Assembly: GCA_035263025.1 (NCBI GenBank)
Contig: DATFRR010000269.1
Span: 1 to 6,079, forward strand
Length of the DNA stretch: 6,079 nt
Source: DASQPR01 sp035263025
GTDB lineage: Bacteria > Actinomycetota > Actinomycetes > Mycobacteriales > Micromonosporaceae
Direction of reading: 5' to 3'
The position numbers and the translations under genes were made by a program. Position 1 is the first letter of the stretch. Each line of letters begins with the position of its first letter. This document shows, one piece after another, positions 1 to 6,079 of the stretch. The notes under the pieces were generated by a model. The model did not search any database. It saw only the letters and a list, made by a program, of their open reading frames with translations, and had not been told where the DNA came from.

Positions 1-1
1 G

Positions 2-316
2 AAACCGAGCAGAACGTTAACGCCACAACCGACTGCCGCACCAACGGCAACCACCGCGCCTGCACCGACACGTGCGCCTGCACCGACACGTGCGCCGTCG
101 CCGACACACATGCCATCGCCAACACACACGACGCACAAACCGCCGAGTCCGAAACCGACGACTACGAAGCCGAGCAGCAGCCCAACCGTGTCCGGATTCG
201 TGCACCCTGGAGCTTTCTGTTCGCAGCACGGCTGGTTCGGATTCACTGTCGATCACGTGCTTATGCGGTGCAAGACATCTGCGACGGACAGTCGGTACCG
301 CTGGCGGAAGGCGTAG
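2..316 (+). CDS. C-terminal part of a Pro/Thr-rich protein with a two-cysteine actinobacterial tail domain (5' end outside window)
   Basis: The frame is open from the window edge to a TAG stop, giving the last 104 residues; the true start lies upstream. Visible residues 1-62 are a low-complexity linker of Pro, Thr, Ala, Lys and Ser, including near-repeats of APAPTR. Residues 65-104 form a compact tail: GFVHPGAFCS, then an aromatic/Gly stretch, LMRC, and ATDSRYRWRKA at the end. The two cysteines (visible residues 73 and 90) could form a disulfide or bind metal. From memory, tails of the form HPGAFCS...MxC...D.RxRW end many actinobacterial proteins of unknown function, often after such linkers. 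Proline/threonine linkers are common in exported or membrane-anchored proteins, so a location outside the membrane is likely, but that is inference: no signal peptide or membrane segment lies in the window. The gene converges on metH. Coding is well supported by the recognisable tail; function is unknown. Confidence 0.8.
   Translation, partial: KPSRTLTPQPTAAPTATTAPAPTRAPAPTRAPSPTHMPSPTHTTHKPPSPKPTTTKPSSSPTVSGFVHPGAFCSQHGWFGFTVDHVLMRCKTSATDSRYRWRKA
56..127 (+). repeat. 18-bp tandem repeat inside the Pro/Thr-rich linker
   Basis: Two identical 18-bp copies (56-73 and 74-91, beginning gcgcctgcacc) are followed by two diverged copies (92-109 and 110-127). The unit is a multiple of three, so the frame is kept. 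The copies encode APAPTR, APAPTR, APSPTH and MPSPTH. This looks like linker growth by slippage or unequal crossing-over; length may vary between strains. Confidence 0.8.
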
Positions 317-437
317 CTTCACGTCGCGCCGACTCGTGGCCGGCCGACAAGGATCGCACGCGGCAGGCGATCGACGGCGCATTGGGGCTTGTGCGTCCCG
401 AGTGGGCCACGCGATTCAGGCGTGACGCAGTTCGAGC

Positions 438-459
438 GCGTCGAGACAGCTCTCGATGC
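438..459. terminator. Hairpin between convergent genes, candidate bidirectional terminator
   Basis: GCGTCGAGA (438-446) pairs with TCTCGATGC (451-459) around a CAGC loop. This is a 9-bp stem with one G-U pair as read on the + strand; on the - strand that position becomes an A-C mismatch, leaving a 6-bp core plus 2 bp. It starts 8 nt after the metH stop codon and lies 121 nt after the stop of the + strand gene. There is no real T-tract on either side, only a short TTT at 471-473. Position and symmetry support termination, and the missing T-tract is not unusual in actinobacteria. The rest of 317-467 shows no convincing gene. Confidence 0.45.
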
Positions 460-467
460 CGTTGGGG

Positions 468-3400
468 CTATTTGGCGTTGAAGTAGCTCGCATCCGGGTG
501 GTGGACGATGATCGCGTCGGTGGCCTGCTCGGGTACGAGTTGGAACTCCTCGCTCAGGTGTACCCCGATGCGTTCCGCGTCCAGCAGGTCGACGACCTTC
601 GCGCGGTCCTCAAGCTCCGGACACGCCGGGTAGCCGAACGCGTAGCGGCAGCCGCGATATTCGGTACGCAGCAAGCCGTCCAAGTCGCCCGGATCGCTGT
701 CCGCGAGCGTCGCGCCGGCGGGCAGGACGAGTTCTCGGCGTACCCGCCGGTGCCAGTATTCTGCCAGCGCCTCGGTCAGCTGTACGGACAGCCCGTGCAC
801 CTCGAGGTAGTCGCGGTACGCGTTGGCGCGGAACAACTTCGCGGTGTACTCGCTGATCGGCTCGCCGACCGTGGCTAGCTGGAACGCGACAACGTCCAAC
901 CCGTCCGGCGAATCCTTCGGCCGGAAGAAGTCGGCGATGCACAGCCGCCGTTCCTGGCGTTGACGCGGGAACGAGAACCGGGCCCGTACGCTGGCCGCGT
1001 TCTCGTCGAGTACGACGAGGTCGTTGCCCTCCGAGTAGCACGGGAAGTAGCCGTAAACGACGGCGGCTTCGAGCACGTGGTCGGCGGCGAGTCGGTCGAG
1101 CCAGTAGCGCAGCCGCGGCCGGCCCTCGGTCTCGACGAGCTCCTCGTAGCTCGGCCCGGCGCCACCGCGTGCGCCACGCAGGCCCCACTGCCCCATGAAT
1201 GTCGCACGCTCGTCGAGCAATGCCGCATATTCCGCGAGCGGGATGCCCTTCACGACGCGCGTACCGAAGAACGGCACGGCCGGCACATCGACGTCGTCCG
1301 CGACGTCCGACCGTACCGACGCATCGTCGAGATCTGGCAGCGCGGCCGTGACGATCGCGCGCTGCCGCTCGCGGCGGGCCTTGCGCTGGGCGAGCGCCGC
1401 CGCGCGTGCCTCGTCCACGACCGGCGCGCCACCGCGCTTTGCGGCCATCACGCGGTCCATCAGTGCGAGACCCTCGAACGCGTCGCGCGCGTAGTGAACC
1501 TGACCCTGGTAGCGCGCGGCGAGGTCGTCTTCGACGTAGGCGCGCGTCAGCGCCGCGCCACCGAGCAACACCGGGAACCGCGCGGCGATGCCCCGCGTGT
1601 TCATCTCGTCGAGGTTGTCCTTCATCACGACCGTGCTCTTCACGAGCAGACCGGACATGCCGATCGCGTCGGCGCTGGCCGACTCGGCAGCCTCGACGAT
1701 CGCGGTGATCGGCTGCTTGATGCCGATGTTGACGACGCTGTATCCGTTGTTGGACAGGATGATGTCCACGAGGTTCTTGCCGATGTCGTGTACGTCGCCC
1801 TTGACCGTGGCGAGCACGATCGTGCCCTTGCCGCCCGAGTCGGTCTTTTCCATGTGCGGCTCGAGATAGGCCACCGCGGTCTTCATCACCTCGGCCGACT
1901 GCAACACGAACGGCAGCTGCATCTGGCCGGAACCGAACAACTCGCCGACCGTCTTCATGCCATCCAGCAGCGTCTCGTTGATGATGTCCAGCGCACTGCG
2001 GCTCTCCAGCGCGGCGTCGAGATCGACCTCCAGGCCGTTACGTTCGCCGTCCACGATCCGACGTGCGAGCCGATCGTTGAGCGGCAGCGCGGCGAGTTCC
2101 TCAGCGCGCGACGCGCGCAGCGACGCCGAGTCGACGCCCTGGAACAGTTCGATGAAGCGCTGCAGCGGGTCGTACCCCTCGCGTCGGCGGTCGTAGACCA
2201 TGTCGAGCGCGACCTCGCGCTGCTCGTCGGGGATCTTCGACATCGGCAGGATCTTGCTCGCGTGCACAATCGCACTGGTCAGGCCGGCCTCGACGCACTC
2301 GTGCAGGAATACCGAGTTCAGCACCTGGCGGGCTGCCGGGTTGAGGCCGAACGACACGTTGGAGACGCCGAGCGTGAAGTTCACGCCGGGATATTGCGCC
2401 GCGATCTGGCGGATCGCCTCGATCGTCTCGATCGCGTCGCGCCGGGTCTCCTCCTGACCTGTCGAGATCGGGAACGTCAGGCAGTCCACCAGGATGTCGG
2501 CCCGCCGTAGCCCCCACCGCCCGGTCAGATCGTCGATCAGTCGCGACGCGACGCGCGCCTTCCACTCTGCGGTGCGCGCCTGCCCGTCCTCGTCGATCGT
2601 GAGCGCGACGACCGCGGCGCCGTGCTCCGCGACGATCGGCATGACGCGGGCGTACCGGCTATTCGGCCCGTCGCCGTCCTCGAAGTTGACCGAGTTCACC
2701 ACGCACCGGCCGCCGAGCATCTCGAGTCCGGCCTCGATCACGTTCGGCTCGGTCGAGTCCAGCATCACCGGCAGCGTGGACGCGGTCGCAAATCGACCGG
2801 CCAGCTCACGCATGTCCGCCGCGCCGTCCCGGCCGACGTAGTCAACGCACAGGTCCAGCAGATGCGATCCGTCCCGCGCCGCCTCACGCGCGGTCTCGAT
2901 GCACTTCTGGAAGTCGGCGGCGAGCATCGCTTCGCGGAACGCCTTCGAGCCGTTGGCGTTCGTACGCTCACCGACCATCAACACGCTCGCGTCCTGCCGG
3001 AACGGCACGTTGTGGTAGAGCGACGCGACACCCGGCTCGGTGTCCGGCGTACGGGTGGCTAGGCGCGTGCTGTGCATCGCCTCGACCAGCGTCGAGATGT
3101 GTTCCGGCGTCGTACCGCAGCAACCGCCGACGAGCTTCGTGCCGAACTCGGATGCGAACCGCGCCAGCGCCTCGGCGAGACCGTCCGGCGTCAGCGGGAA
3201 GACCGCGCCCTCGGCGCGCAGCTCGGGCAGCCCGGCGTTCGGCATGACTGACAGCGGGATCCGGCTGTGTTGTGCGAGGTATCGCAGGTGCTCGCTCATC
3301 TCCGCCGGGCCGGTCGAGCAGTTCAGGCCGATCAGGTCGATGCCGAGCCGTTCGAGCGCGGTGAGTGCCGCGCCAATCTCCGTACCCAACAACATCGTGC

Positions 3401-3992
3401 CGGTCGTCTCGACCGCCACCTGCGCGATGAGCGGAACCGACCGACCGGCCTTGGCCATCGCGCGACGGGCGCCGATGAGCGCGGACTTCATCTGCAGCAG
3501 GTCCTGGCAGGTCTCCACGATCAGGCCGTCCGCGCCGCCGGCGAGCAGCCCGGAGGCATTTTCCTGGTACGCGTCGCGCAACGTCGCGTAACCGATGTGA
3601 CCTAGCGTCGGCAGCTTCGTGCCGGGTCCGATCGAACCGAGGACGAACCGAGTCCGATCCGGCGTCGACCATCCATCGGCGACCTCGCGGGCAAGCTGCG
3701 CGGACCGCTCGGACAACGAGTAGATCTTGTCCGCGATGCCGTAATCGCCCAGGTTGCCATAGTTCGCGCCGAACGAATTCGTCTCCACGCAGTCCGAGCC
3801 GGCCGAGAAATATGCGTCGTGGATCGAGCGGATAACGTCCGGCCGGGTCTCACAAAGGATCTCGTTGCAGCCCTCGTGGCCCTGGAAGTCGTCGAGCGTG
3901 ACATCGGCGGCCTGCAGCATCGTGCCCATCGCGCCGTCCGCGACGACGATGCGATCGGGTTCGTTCAGGGCGTCTGCCAGGGTCTGCGTCAC
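468..3992 (-). CDS. metH: Cobalamin-dependent methionine synthase (5-methyltetrahydrofolate--homocysteine methyltransferase)
   Basis: This cytosolic enzyme moves a methyl group from 5-methyltetrahydrofolate via cobalamin to homocysteine, making methionine and tetrahydrofolate. All modules are present in order. The homocysteine domain (about 11-310) has the zinc ligands C225 (LNCSTGP), C291 and C292 (GGCCGT). The pterin domain (about 335-590) has GERTN at 341-345 and GVSNVSF at 542-548. The B12 cap (about 610-715) has MQLPFVLQSAEVMK. The Rossmann B12 domain (about 722-855) has the base-off motif GDVHDIGKN with axial H735, plus S786 matching E. coli S810. The reactivation domain (about 906-1170) has a SAM-site motif around R1116 (CRYAFGYPACP). 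An Ala/Arg-rich linker (about 856-900) joins the last two. At 1174 residues it is close to E. coli MetH (1227) and to mycobacterial MetH. The GTG start leaves a normal N-terminus (RIVVADGAMGTML) and fits a leaderless promoter. No frameshift or missing key residue is seen. Confidence 0.98.
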   Translation of the reverse strand: MTQTLADALNEPDRIVVADGAMGTMLQAADVTLDDFQGHEGCNEILCETRPDVIRSIHDAYFSAGSDCVETNSFGANYGNLGDYGIADKIYSLSERSAQLAREVADGWSTPDRTRFVLGSIGPGTKLPTLGHIGYATLRDAYQENASGLLAGGADGLIVETCQDLLQMKSALIGARRAMAKAGRSVPLIAQVAVETTGTMLLGTEIGAALTALERLGIDLIGLNCSTGPAEMSEHLRYLAQHSRIPLSVMPNAGLPELRAEGAVFPLTPDGLAEALARFASEFGTKLVGGCCGTTPEHISTLVEAMHSTRLATRTPDTEPGVASLYHNVPFRQDASVLMVGERTNANGSKAFREAMLAADFQKCIETAREAARDGSHLLDLCVDYVGRDGAADMRELAGRFATASTLPVMLDSTEPNVIEAGLEMLGGRCVVNSVNFEDGDGPNSRYARVMPIVAEHGAAVVALTIDEDGQARTAEWKARVASRLIDDLTGRWGLRRADILVDCLTFPISTGQEETRRDAIETIEAIRQIAAQYPGVNFTLGVSNVSFGLNPAARQVLNSVFLHECVEAGLTSAIVHASKILPMSKIPDEQREVALDMVYDRRREGYDPLQRFIELFQGVDSASLRASRAEELAALPLNDRLARRIVDGERNGLEVDLDAALESRSALDIINETLLDGMKTVGELFGSGQMQLPFVLQSAEVMKTAVAYLEPHMEKTDSGGKGTIVLATVKGDVHDIGKNLVDIILSNNGYSVVNIGIKQPITAIVEAAESASADAIGMSGLLVKSTVVMKDNLDEMNTRGIAARFPVLLGGAALTRAYVEDDLAARYQGQVHYARDAFEGLALMDRVMAAKRGGAPVVDEARAAALAQRKARRERQRAIVTAALPDLDDASVRSDVADDVDVPAVPFFGTRVVKGIPLAEYAALLDERATFMGQWGLRGARGGAGPSYEELVETEGRPRLRYWLDRLAADHVLEAAVVYGYFPCYSEGNDLVVLDENAASVRARFSFPRQRQERRLCIADFFRPKDSPDGLDVVAFQLATVGEPISEYTAKLFRANAYRDYLEVHGLSVQLTEALAEYWHRRVRRELVLPAGATLADSDPGDLDGLLRTEYRGCRYAFGYPACPELEDRAKVVDLLDAERIGVHLSEEFQLVPEQATDAIIVHHPDASYFNAK

Positions 3993-4004
3993 CCGTCAAG
4001 GCTA
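3993..4004 (-). promoter_or_regulatory. Candidate metH promoter -10 with leaderless start
   Basis: Read on the minus strand, TAGCCT (4004-3999) fits the actinobacterial -10 consensus TAnnnT. It is followed by TGACGG and then the GTG start, so transcription would begin at or next to the start codon. No clear -35 box is seen 16-19 bp upstream, and no Shine-Dalgarno sequence sits at normal spacing. A leaderless start leaves no room for a cobalamin riboswitch in the mRNA, and I see no B12-box-like element in 4005-4112. That stretch holds little else except the palindrome CCCCGGGG (4012-4019), 7 bp upstream of the -10. Confidence 0.5.
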
Positions 4005-4112
4005 AACGGTCCCCCGGGGTGCGTGCTGCGACCCTCGCGATCCGTGGCGCGGGCCATGTCCCGGGTCGCTCGCCGACACCTCCCGACGGCAAAGGCCCGG
4101 CCGGCCAACCCA

Positions 4113-4246
4113 CCGCGAGGCGTCATGGACACCGCCGACGCGTAGCGCTGCCGCGAGGCGTCATAGACACCGCCGACGCGTAGCGCTGCCGCGAGGCGTC
4201 ATAGACAACGCCGACGCGTAGCGCTGCCGCGAGGCGTCATGAACAC
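4113..4246. repeat. 38-bp tandem repeat array, three full copies and one partial
   Basis: The copies are 4113-4150, 4151-4188, 4189-4226 and a 20-bp partial 4227-4246. They begin ccgcgaggcgtcat and the full ones end gacgcgtagcgctg. Full copies differ at only two positions: G or A after gtcat, and C or A after gaca. Each full unit is an imperfect inverted repeat, CGC-n3-GCGTC-n12-GACGC-n3-GCG, and contains the palindromes ACGCGT and AGCGCT. The unit length is not a multiple of three and stops occur, so it is not coding. There are no spacers, so it is not CRISPR. It fills most of the region between divergent metH and the PAC2 gene and ends 20 bp before the PAC2 -10 hexamer. It may be a variable-number repeat, a multi-site operator or both; sequence alone does not decide. 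Confidence 0.95.
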
Positions 4247-4266
4247 GTTGGTGTCGACGGAACCAG

Positions 4267-4278
4267 TAGGCTGGAGTG
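4267..4278 (+). promoter_or_regulatory. Candidate -10 of the PAC2 gene with leaderless start
   Basis: TAGGCT (4267-4272) fits TAnnnT and lies 6 nt before the GTG at 4279. The GGAG at 4273-4276 is too close to that GTG (2 nt) to be a good ribosome binding site. A second GTG at 4276 is in frame but would leave only 3 nt after the -10, so the spacing favours 4279. No good -35 box is visible; the region where it should be overlaps the end of the repeat array. Confidence 0.5.
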
Positions 4279-5133
4279 GTGAGCGAGTTCGACGGGCTAC
4301 CCGTGCTTCGCAACCCGGTGGCGATCGCGGCGTTCGAAGGTTGGAACGACGCCGCCGACGCGTCGACGGCCGCTGTCGAGCACCTGGAGCAGGTGTGGGG
4401 AGCCCGCGAGATCTCCGCAATGGACCCGGAAGACTATTACGACTTTCAGGTCAATCGGCCCACCGTGTCGCTCGTCGACGGTGAGACGCGTCGCATCGAA
4501 TGGCCGACCACGCACTTCTCTGTTGCGAGTCCGCCGGACGCCGAGCGCGACGTGCTGCTCGTTCGCGGCATTGAGCCGAGCATGCGTTGGCGAACGTTCT
4601 GCGAAGAGATCCTCGAGGTCTGCCACAGCCTCGAGGTCGAGCGCATCGTCGTGCTCGGCGCGCTCCTTGCCGACGTGCCATATACGCGCCCGCTCCCGAT
4701 CAGTGGCAGCGCCGGAAACAACGCATCGGCCGAACGCTTCGACCTGACGCCGACCCGTTATGAGGGAGCTACTGGCATCGTCGGTGTCCTGCACGAAGCG
4801 TGCGCGCGCGCCGAGCTGGACTCGCTGTCGTTCTGGGTGCACGTGCCGCACTACGCGAACAACCCGCCGTGCCCAAAGGCGACGCTCGCCCTCCTGCACC
4901 GTTTGGAGGACGTGCTCGACCTGCCGATTCCCATGGTCGACCTGGCCGAAGAGTCGGCGTCCTGGGAACGCAAGCTGCGGGTCGCCGCCGAGCAGGACAG
5001 CGAGCTCGCCGACTACGTTCGCGAGCTCGAGGAACGCTCCGGCGGAGACGGCATGCGAGCGGCGTCCGGCGACGAGATCGCCCAGGAGTTCGAGCGCTAC
5101 CTGCGCCGTCGTGGCGGGCCAACCGCCAAGTAG
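4279..5133 (+). CDS. PAC2-family protein (proteasome assembly chaperone-like), MetH neighbour
   Basis: This 284-residue soluble protein has no signal peptide or membrane segment. Recognisable PAC2-family features, numbered from this start, are VAIAAFEGWNDA (about 14-25), a strand and turn DVLLVRGIEPSMRW (about 91-104), VVLGALLADVPYTRP (about 124-138), YEGATGIVGVLHEAC (about 161-175) and FWVHVPHYANNPPCPKA (about 185-201). A charged helical tail of about 55 residues follows and ends ERYLRRRGGPTAK. PAC2 proteins are related to eukaryotic and archaeal proteasome assembly chaperones. Actinobacteria have a 20S proteasome, but no such role for the bacterial members is established to my knowledge, so function is open. 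The length and the divergent position next to metH match M. tuberculosis Rv2125. An in-frame GTG at 4276 would add one residue. The GntR gene follows after 102 bp on the same strand. Confidence 0.93.
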   Translation: MSEFDGLPVLRNPVAIAAFEGWNDAADASTAAVEHLEQVWGAREISAMDPEDYYDFQVNRPTVSLVDGETRRIEWPTTHFSVASPPDAERDVLLVRGIEPSMRWRTFCEEILEVCHSLEVERIVVLGALLADVPYTRPLPISGSAGNNASAERFDLTPTRYEGATGIVGVLHEACARAELDSLSFWVHVPHYANNPPCPKATLALLHRLEDVLDLPIPMVDLAEESASWERKLRVAAEQDSELADYVRELEERSGGDGMRAASGDEIAQEFERYLRRRGGPTAK

Positions 5134-5146
5134 CACTTCGCCGGAC

Positions 5147-5175
5147 CCCACGGCTGTCGGTGGGCGCTGCGTTTT
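5147..5175 (+). terminator. Weak hairpin plus T-run after the PAC2 gene, possible terminator
   Basis: CCCAC (5147-5151) pairs with GTGGG (5160-5164) around an 8-nt loop, starting 13 nt after the PAC2 stop. GTTTT follows at 5171-5175, six bases after the stem. The stem is short and the T-run is offset, so this could be chance in GC-rich DNA. It agrees with the GntR gene having its own promoter downstream. Confidence 0.3.
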
Positions 5176-5184
5176 CAATGCGTT

Positions 5185-5213
5185 GGTACGGCGTGTCACA
5201 ACCGGTACCGCGT
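5185..5213 (+). promoter_or_regulatory. Direct repeat over the expected -35 region of the GntR gene, candidate operator
   Basis: GGTACGGCGT (5185-5194) recurs as GGTACCGCGT (5204-5213), 9 of 10 bases alike, with a 19-bp period (close to two helical turns). The GGTAC and GTACC ends also read as an inverted repeat with a 15-bp gap. The second copy lies where the -35 box should be, which is a usual place for an autorepressor operator. GntR-family proteins often repress their own gene; binding here is inference. Confidence 0.35.
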
Positions 5214-5223
5214 CCTAGGAAGC

Positions 5224-5235
5224 TAGGTTAAGTCC
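5224..5235 (+). promoter_or_regulatory. Candidate -10 of the GntR gene with leaderless start
   Basis: TAGGTT (5224-5229) fits TAnnnT and is followed by AAGTCC and then GTG at 5236. No Shine-Dalgarno sequence is present at normal spacing. It has the same geometry as the other two complete genes. The hexamer overlaps the second half of a short direct repeat CTAGG-AAG-CTAGG (5215-5227). Confidence 0.5.
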
Positions 5236-6078
5236 GTGCCAGTCAACGCATCCGGAGCGCTGGCGTCTGCGCGACCGAGTGAATCCGCAGTCAATCCCGG
5301 AGTCACCGAGCACCCGCATCGACAGATTGCCGGCGAGATCCGATCACGGATCCGTCGCGGCGATTGGGCGCCGGGTGAGCGACTGCCATCGATACCCGCG
5401 ATCGCGGAGATGTACGGCGTCGCCAAGCAGACCGTCCAACGCGCTGTCGACCAGCTGCGCATCGAAGGCGTACTGATCACGAAACCCGGCTCCGGGACGT
5501 ACGTGCGCGGCAGCCGGCGCAAGTTGAACCGGCTGTCCCGCGGCCGGTACGGCACCCAGCGTGGGTACCACGCCGACCTGGCCGCCCGCTATCGCCAGCA
5601 ACTTGTCGGGGTCGGTCGAGCGCCGGCCCCGGGCGAGGTCGCGGACTGTTTCGGTGTGCCGGTCGGCACCGAGCTTGTGGTCCGTCGGCACGTCGTACGC
5701 ACACCGGACGCGACGGCCGAGGTTGGCGCGTCGTGGCTGCGGCCGGAAGACGCGGACGGCACCTCGCTGGCGCGCATGGAATCCTTCGGGCGGCCGCTCT
5801 ACCAGGAGGTCGAGGACGTCACCGGCCGGGTCTATGCGACCGCCACCGACCAGCTCACGGCGCGACTTCCGACCCGGGAGGAGTGCGAGATCCTCGCCAT
5901 CCGGCCGGACACGCCGGTGCTGCACCTCGTGCACGTCGCGTACGACCGGTCGCACCGGCCGATCGAGGTCGCCGTGGCGACATGGCCCGGCCCGATGACC
6001 GTACTGACCGAGCAGTACGCGATCCCGCCGCGACGCGACGCCCCGATCGACACGGATCCCGACTTCTTCGTTGGCTAG
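5236..6078 (+). CDS. GntR-family transcriptional regulator, HutC/UTRA subfamily
   Basis: This complete 280-residue DNA-binding regulator acts in the cytosol. Residues 1-26 are a loose, unconserved N-terminal extension. The winged helix-turn-helix spans about 28-91: the segment IRRGDWAPGERLPSIPAIAEMYGV is followed by the recognition helix KQTVQRAVDQL and the wing GVLITKPGSGTYV, all standard GntR signatures. A basic linker (RRKLNRLSRGRYG, about 94-106) leads to a UTRA effector domain (about 120-265) with PLYQEVEDVTG, a conserved ATATDQLTARLPT strand-turn, PVLHLVHVAYD and RPIEVAVATWPG. UTRA domains bind small ligands such as sugars, amino-acid derivatives or fatty acids; the ligand cannot be read from sequence. 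No obvious target gene lies in the window, so control of its own promoter or of genes beyond 6079 is possible. The GTG start is supported by the -10 spacing. It ends one base before the window edge. Confidence 0.95.
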   Translation: MPVNASGALASARPSESAVNPGVTEHPHRQIAGEIRSRIRRGDWAPGERLPSIPAIAEMYGVAKQTVQRAVDQLRIEGVLITKPGSGTYVRGSRRKLNRLSRGRYGTQRGYHADLAARYRQQLVGVGRAPAPGEVADCFGVPVGTELVVRRHVVRTPDATAEVGASWLRPEDADGTSLARMESFGRPLYQEVEDVTGRVYATATDQLTARLPTREECEILAIRPDTPVLHLVHVAYDRSHRPIEVAVATWPGPMTVLTEQYAIPPRRDAPIDTDPDFFVG

Positions 6079-6079
6079 C

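Noticed and set aside
268..486. A 72-codon frame bridging the convergent intergenic gap
   Set aside because: It overlaps the end of the recognised tail domain and the start of the metH 3' end, has no family resemblance and is Arg-rich like other shadow frames.
960..2510. A 516-codon open frame on the + strand, antisense to metH
   Set aside because: The product is Arg/His/Val/Asp-rich with no recognisable domain. It is the usual mirror of a GC-rich gene whose third positions favour G/C, and metH is unambiguous on the other strand.
4113..4246. CRISPR array
   Set aside because: The repeats are directly adjacent with no unique spacers, and no cas genes are present.
3993..4278. Cobalamin or SAM riboswitch upstream of metH
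   Set aside because: No B12-box-like or SAM-box-like element is seen, and the start-site layout suggests an mRNA without a 5' leader.
4199..4420. A small minus-strand frame running through the repeat array
   Set aside because: The 38-bp unit shifts frame at each copy and the encoded residues are Arg/Pro-rich with no family; it also overlaps the PAC2 start region.
4297..5199. A 300-codon open frame on the - strand opposite the PAC2 gene
   Set aside because: It has no recognisable family and a skewed composition. The PAC2 protein on the + strand has clear family motifs over the same bases.
1..6079. tRNA, rRNA, insertion sequence or attachment site
   Set aside because: I saw no cloverleaf, ribosomal sequence, transposase frame or terminal inverted repeats anywhere in the window.

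Overview
The window is GC-rich DNA from an actinobacterium; the genus cannot be fixed from the sequence alone. Pointers to this are the strong G/C bias at third codon positions, GTG starts on all three complete genes, mycobacterial-type MetH and PAC2 proteins lying next to each other, and a short cysteine-containing protein tail typical of actinobacteria.

Layout. Positions 2-316 (+) hold the 3' end of a gene whose product has a Pro/Thr-rich linker and a small C-terminal domain with two cysteines. A short convergent intergenic stretch (317-467) carries a hairpin that could end transcription from both sides. Positions 468-3992 (-) encode a complete 1174-residue cobalamin-dependent methionine synthase, metH. 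A divergent intergenic region (3993-4278) contains three full copies and one partial copy of a 38-bp tandem repeat. Next come a complete PAC2-family protein (4279-5133, +), a 102-bp gap with possible operator repeats, and a complete GntR/HutC-type repressor with a UTRA ligand domain (5236-6078, +).

How the genes relate. MetH is housekeeping one-carbon and methionine metabolism. The PAC2 gene beside it is related to proteasome-assembly chaperones, but its bacterial role is not established. As I recall, the same divergent metH/PAC2 pair occurs in Mycobacterium tuberculosis (Rv2124c/Rv2125), so this is probably an old actinobacterial arrangement. The GntR gene appears to have its own promoter, and its targets are unknown.

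The most notable signals are non-coding. All three complete genes show the same layout: a TAGnnT hexamer, exactly 6 nt, then GTG. No well-placed Shine-Dalgarno sequence is present, which points to leaderless mRNAs. The 38-bp repeat array runs directly into the PAC2 promoter. I found no convincing new multi-gene system; most of the window is ordinary chromosomal core sequence.
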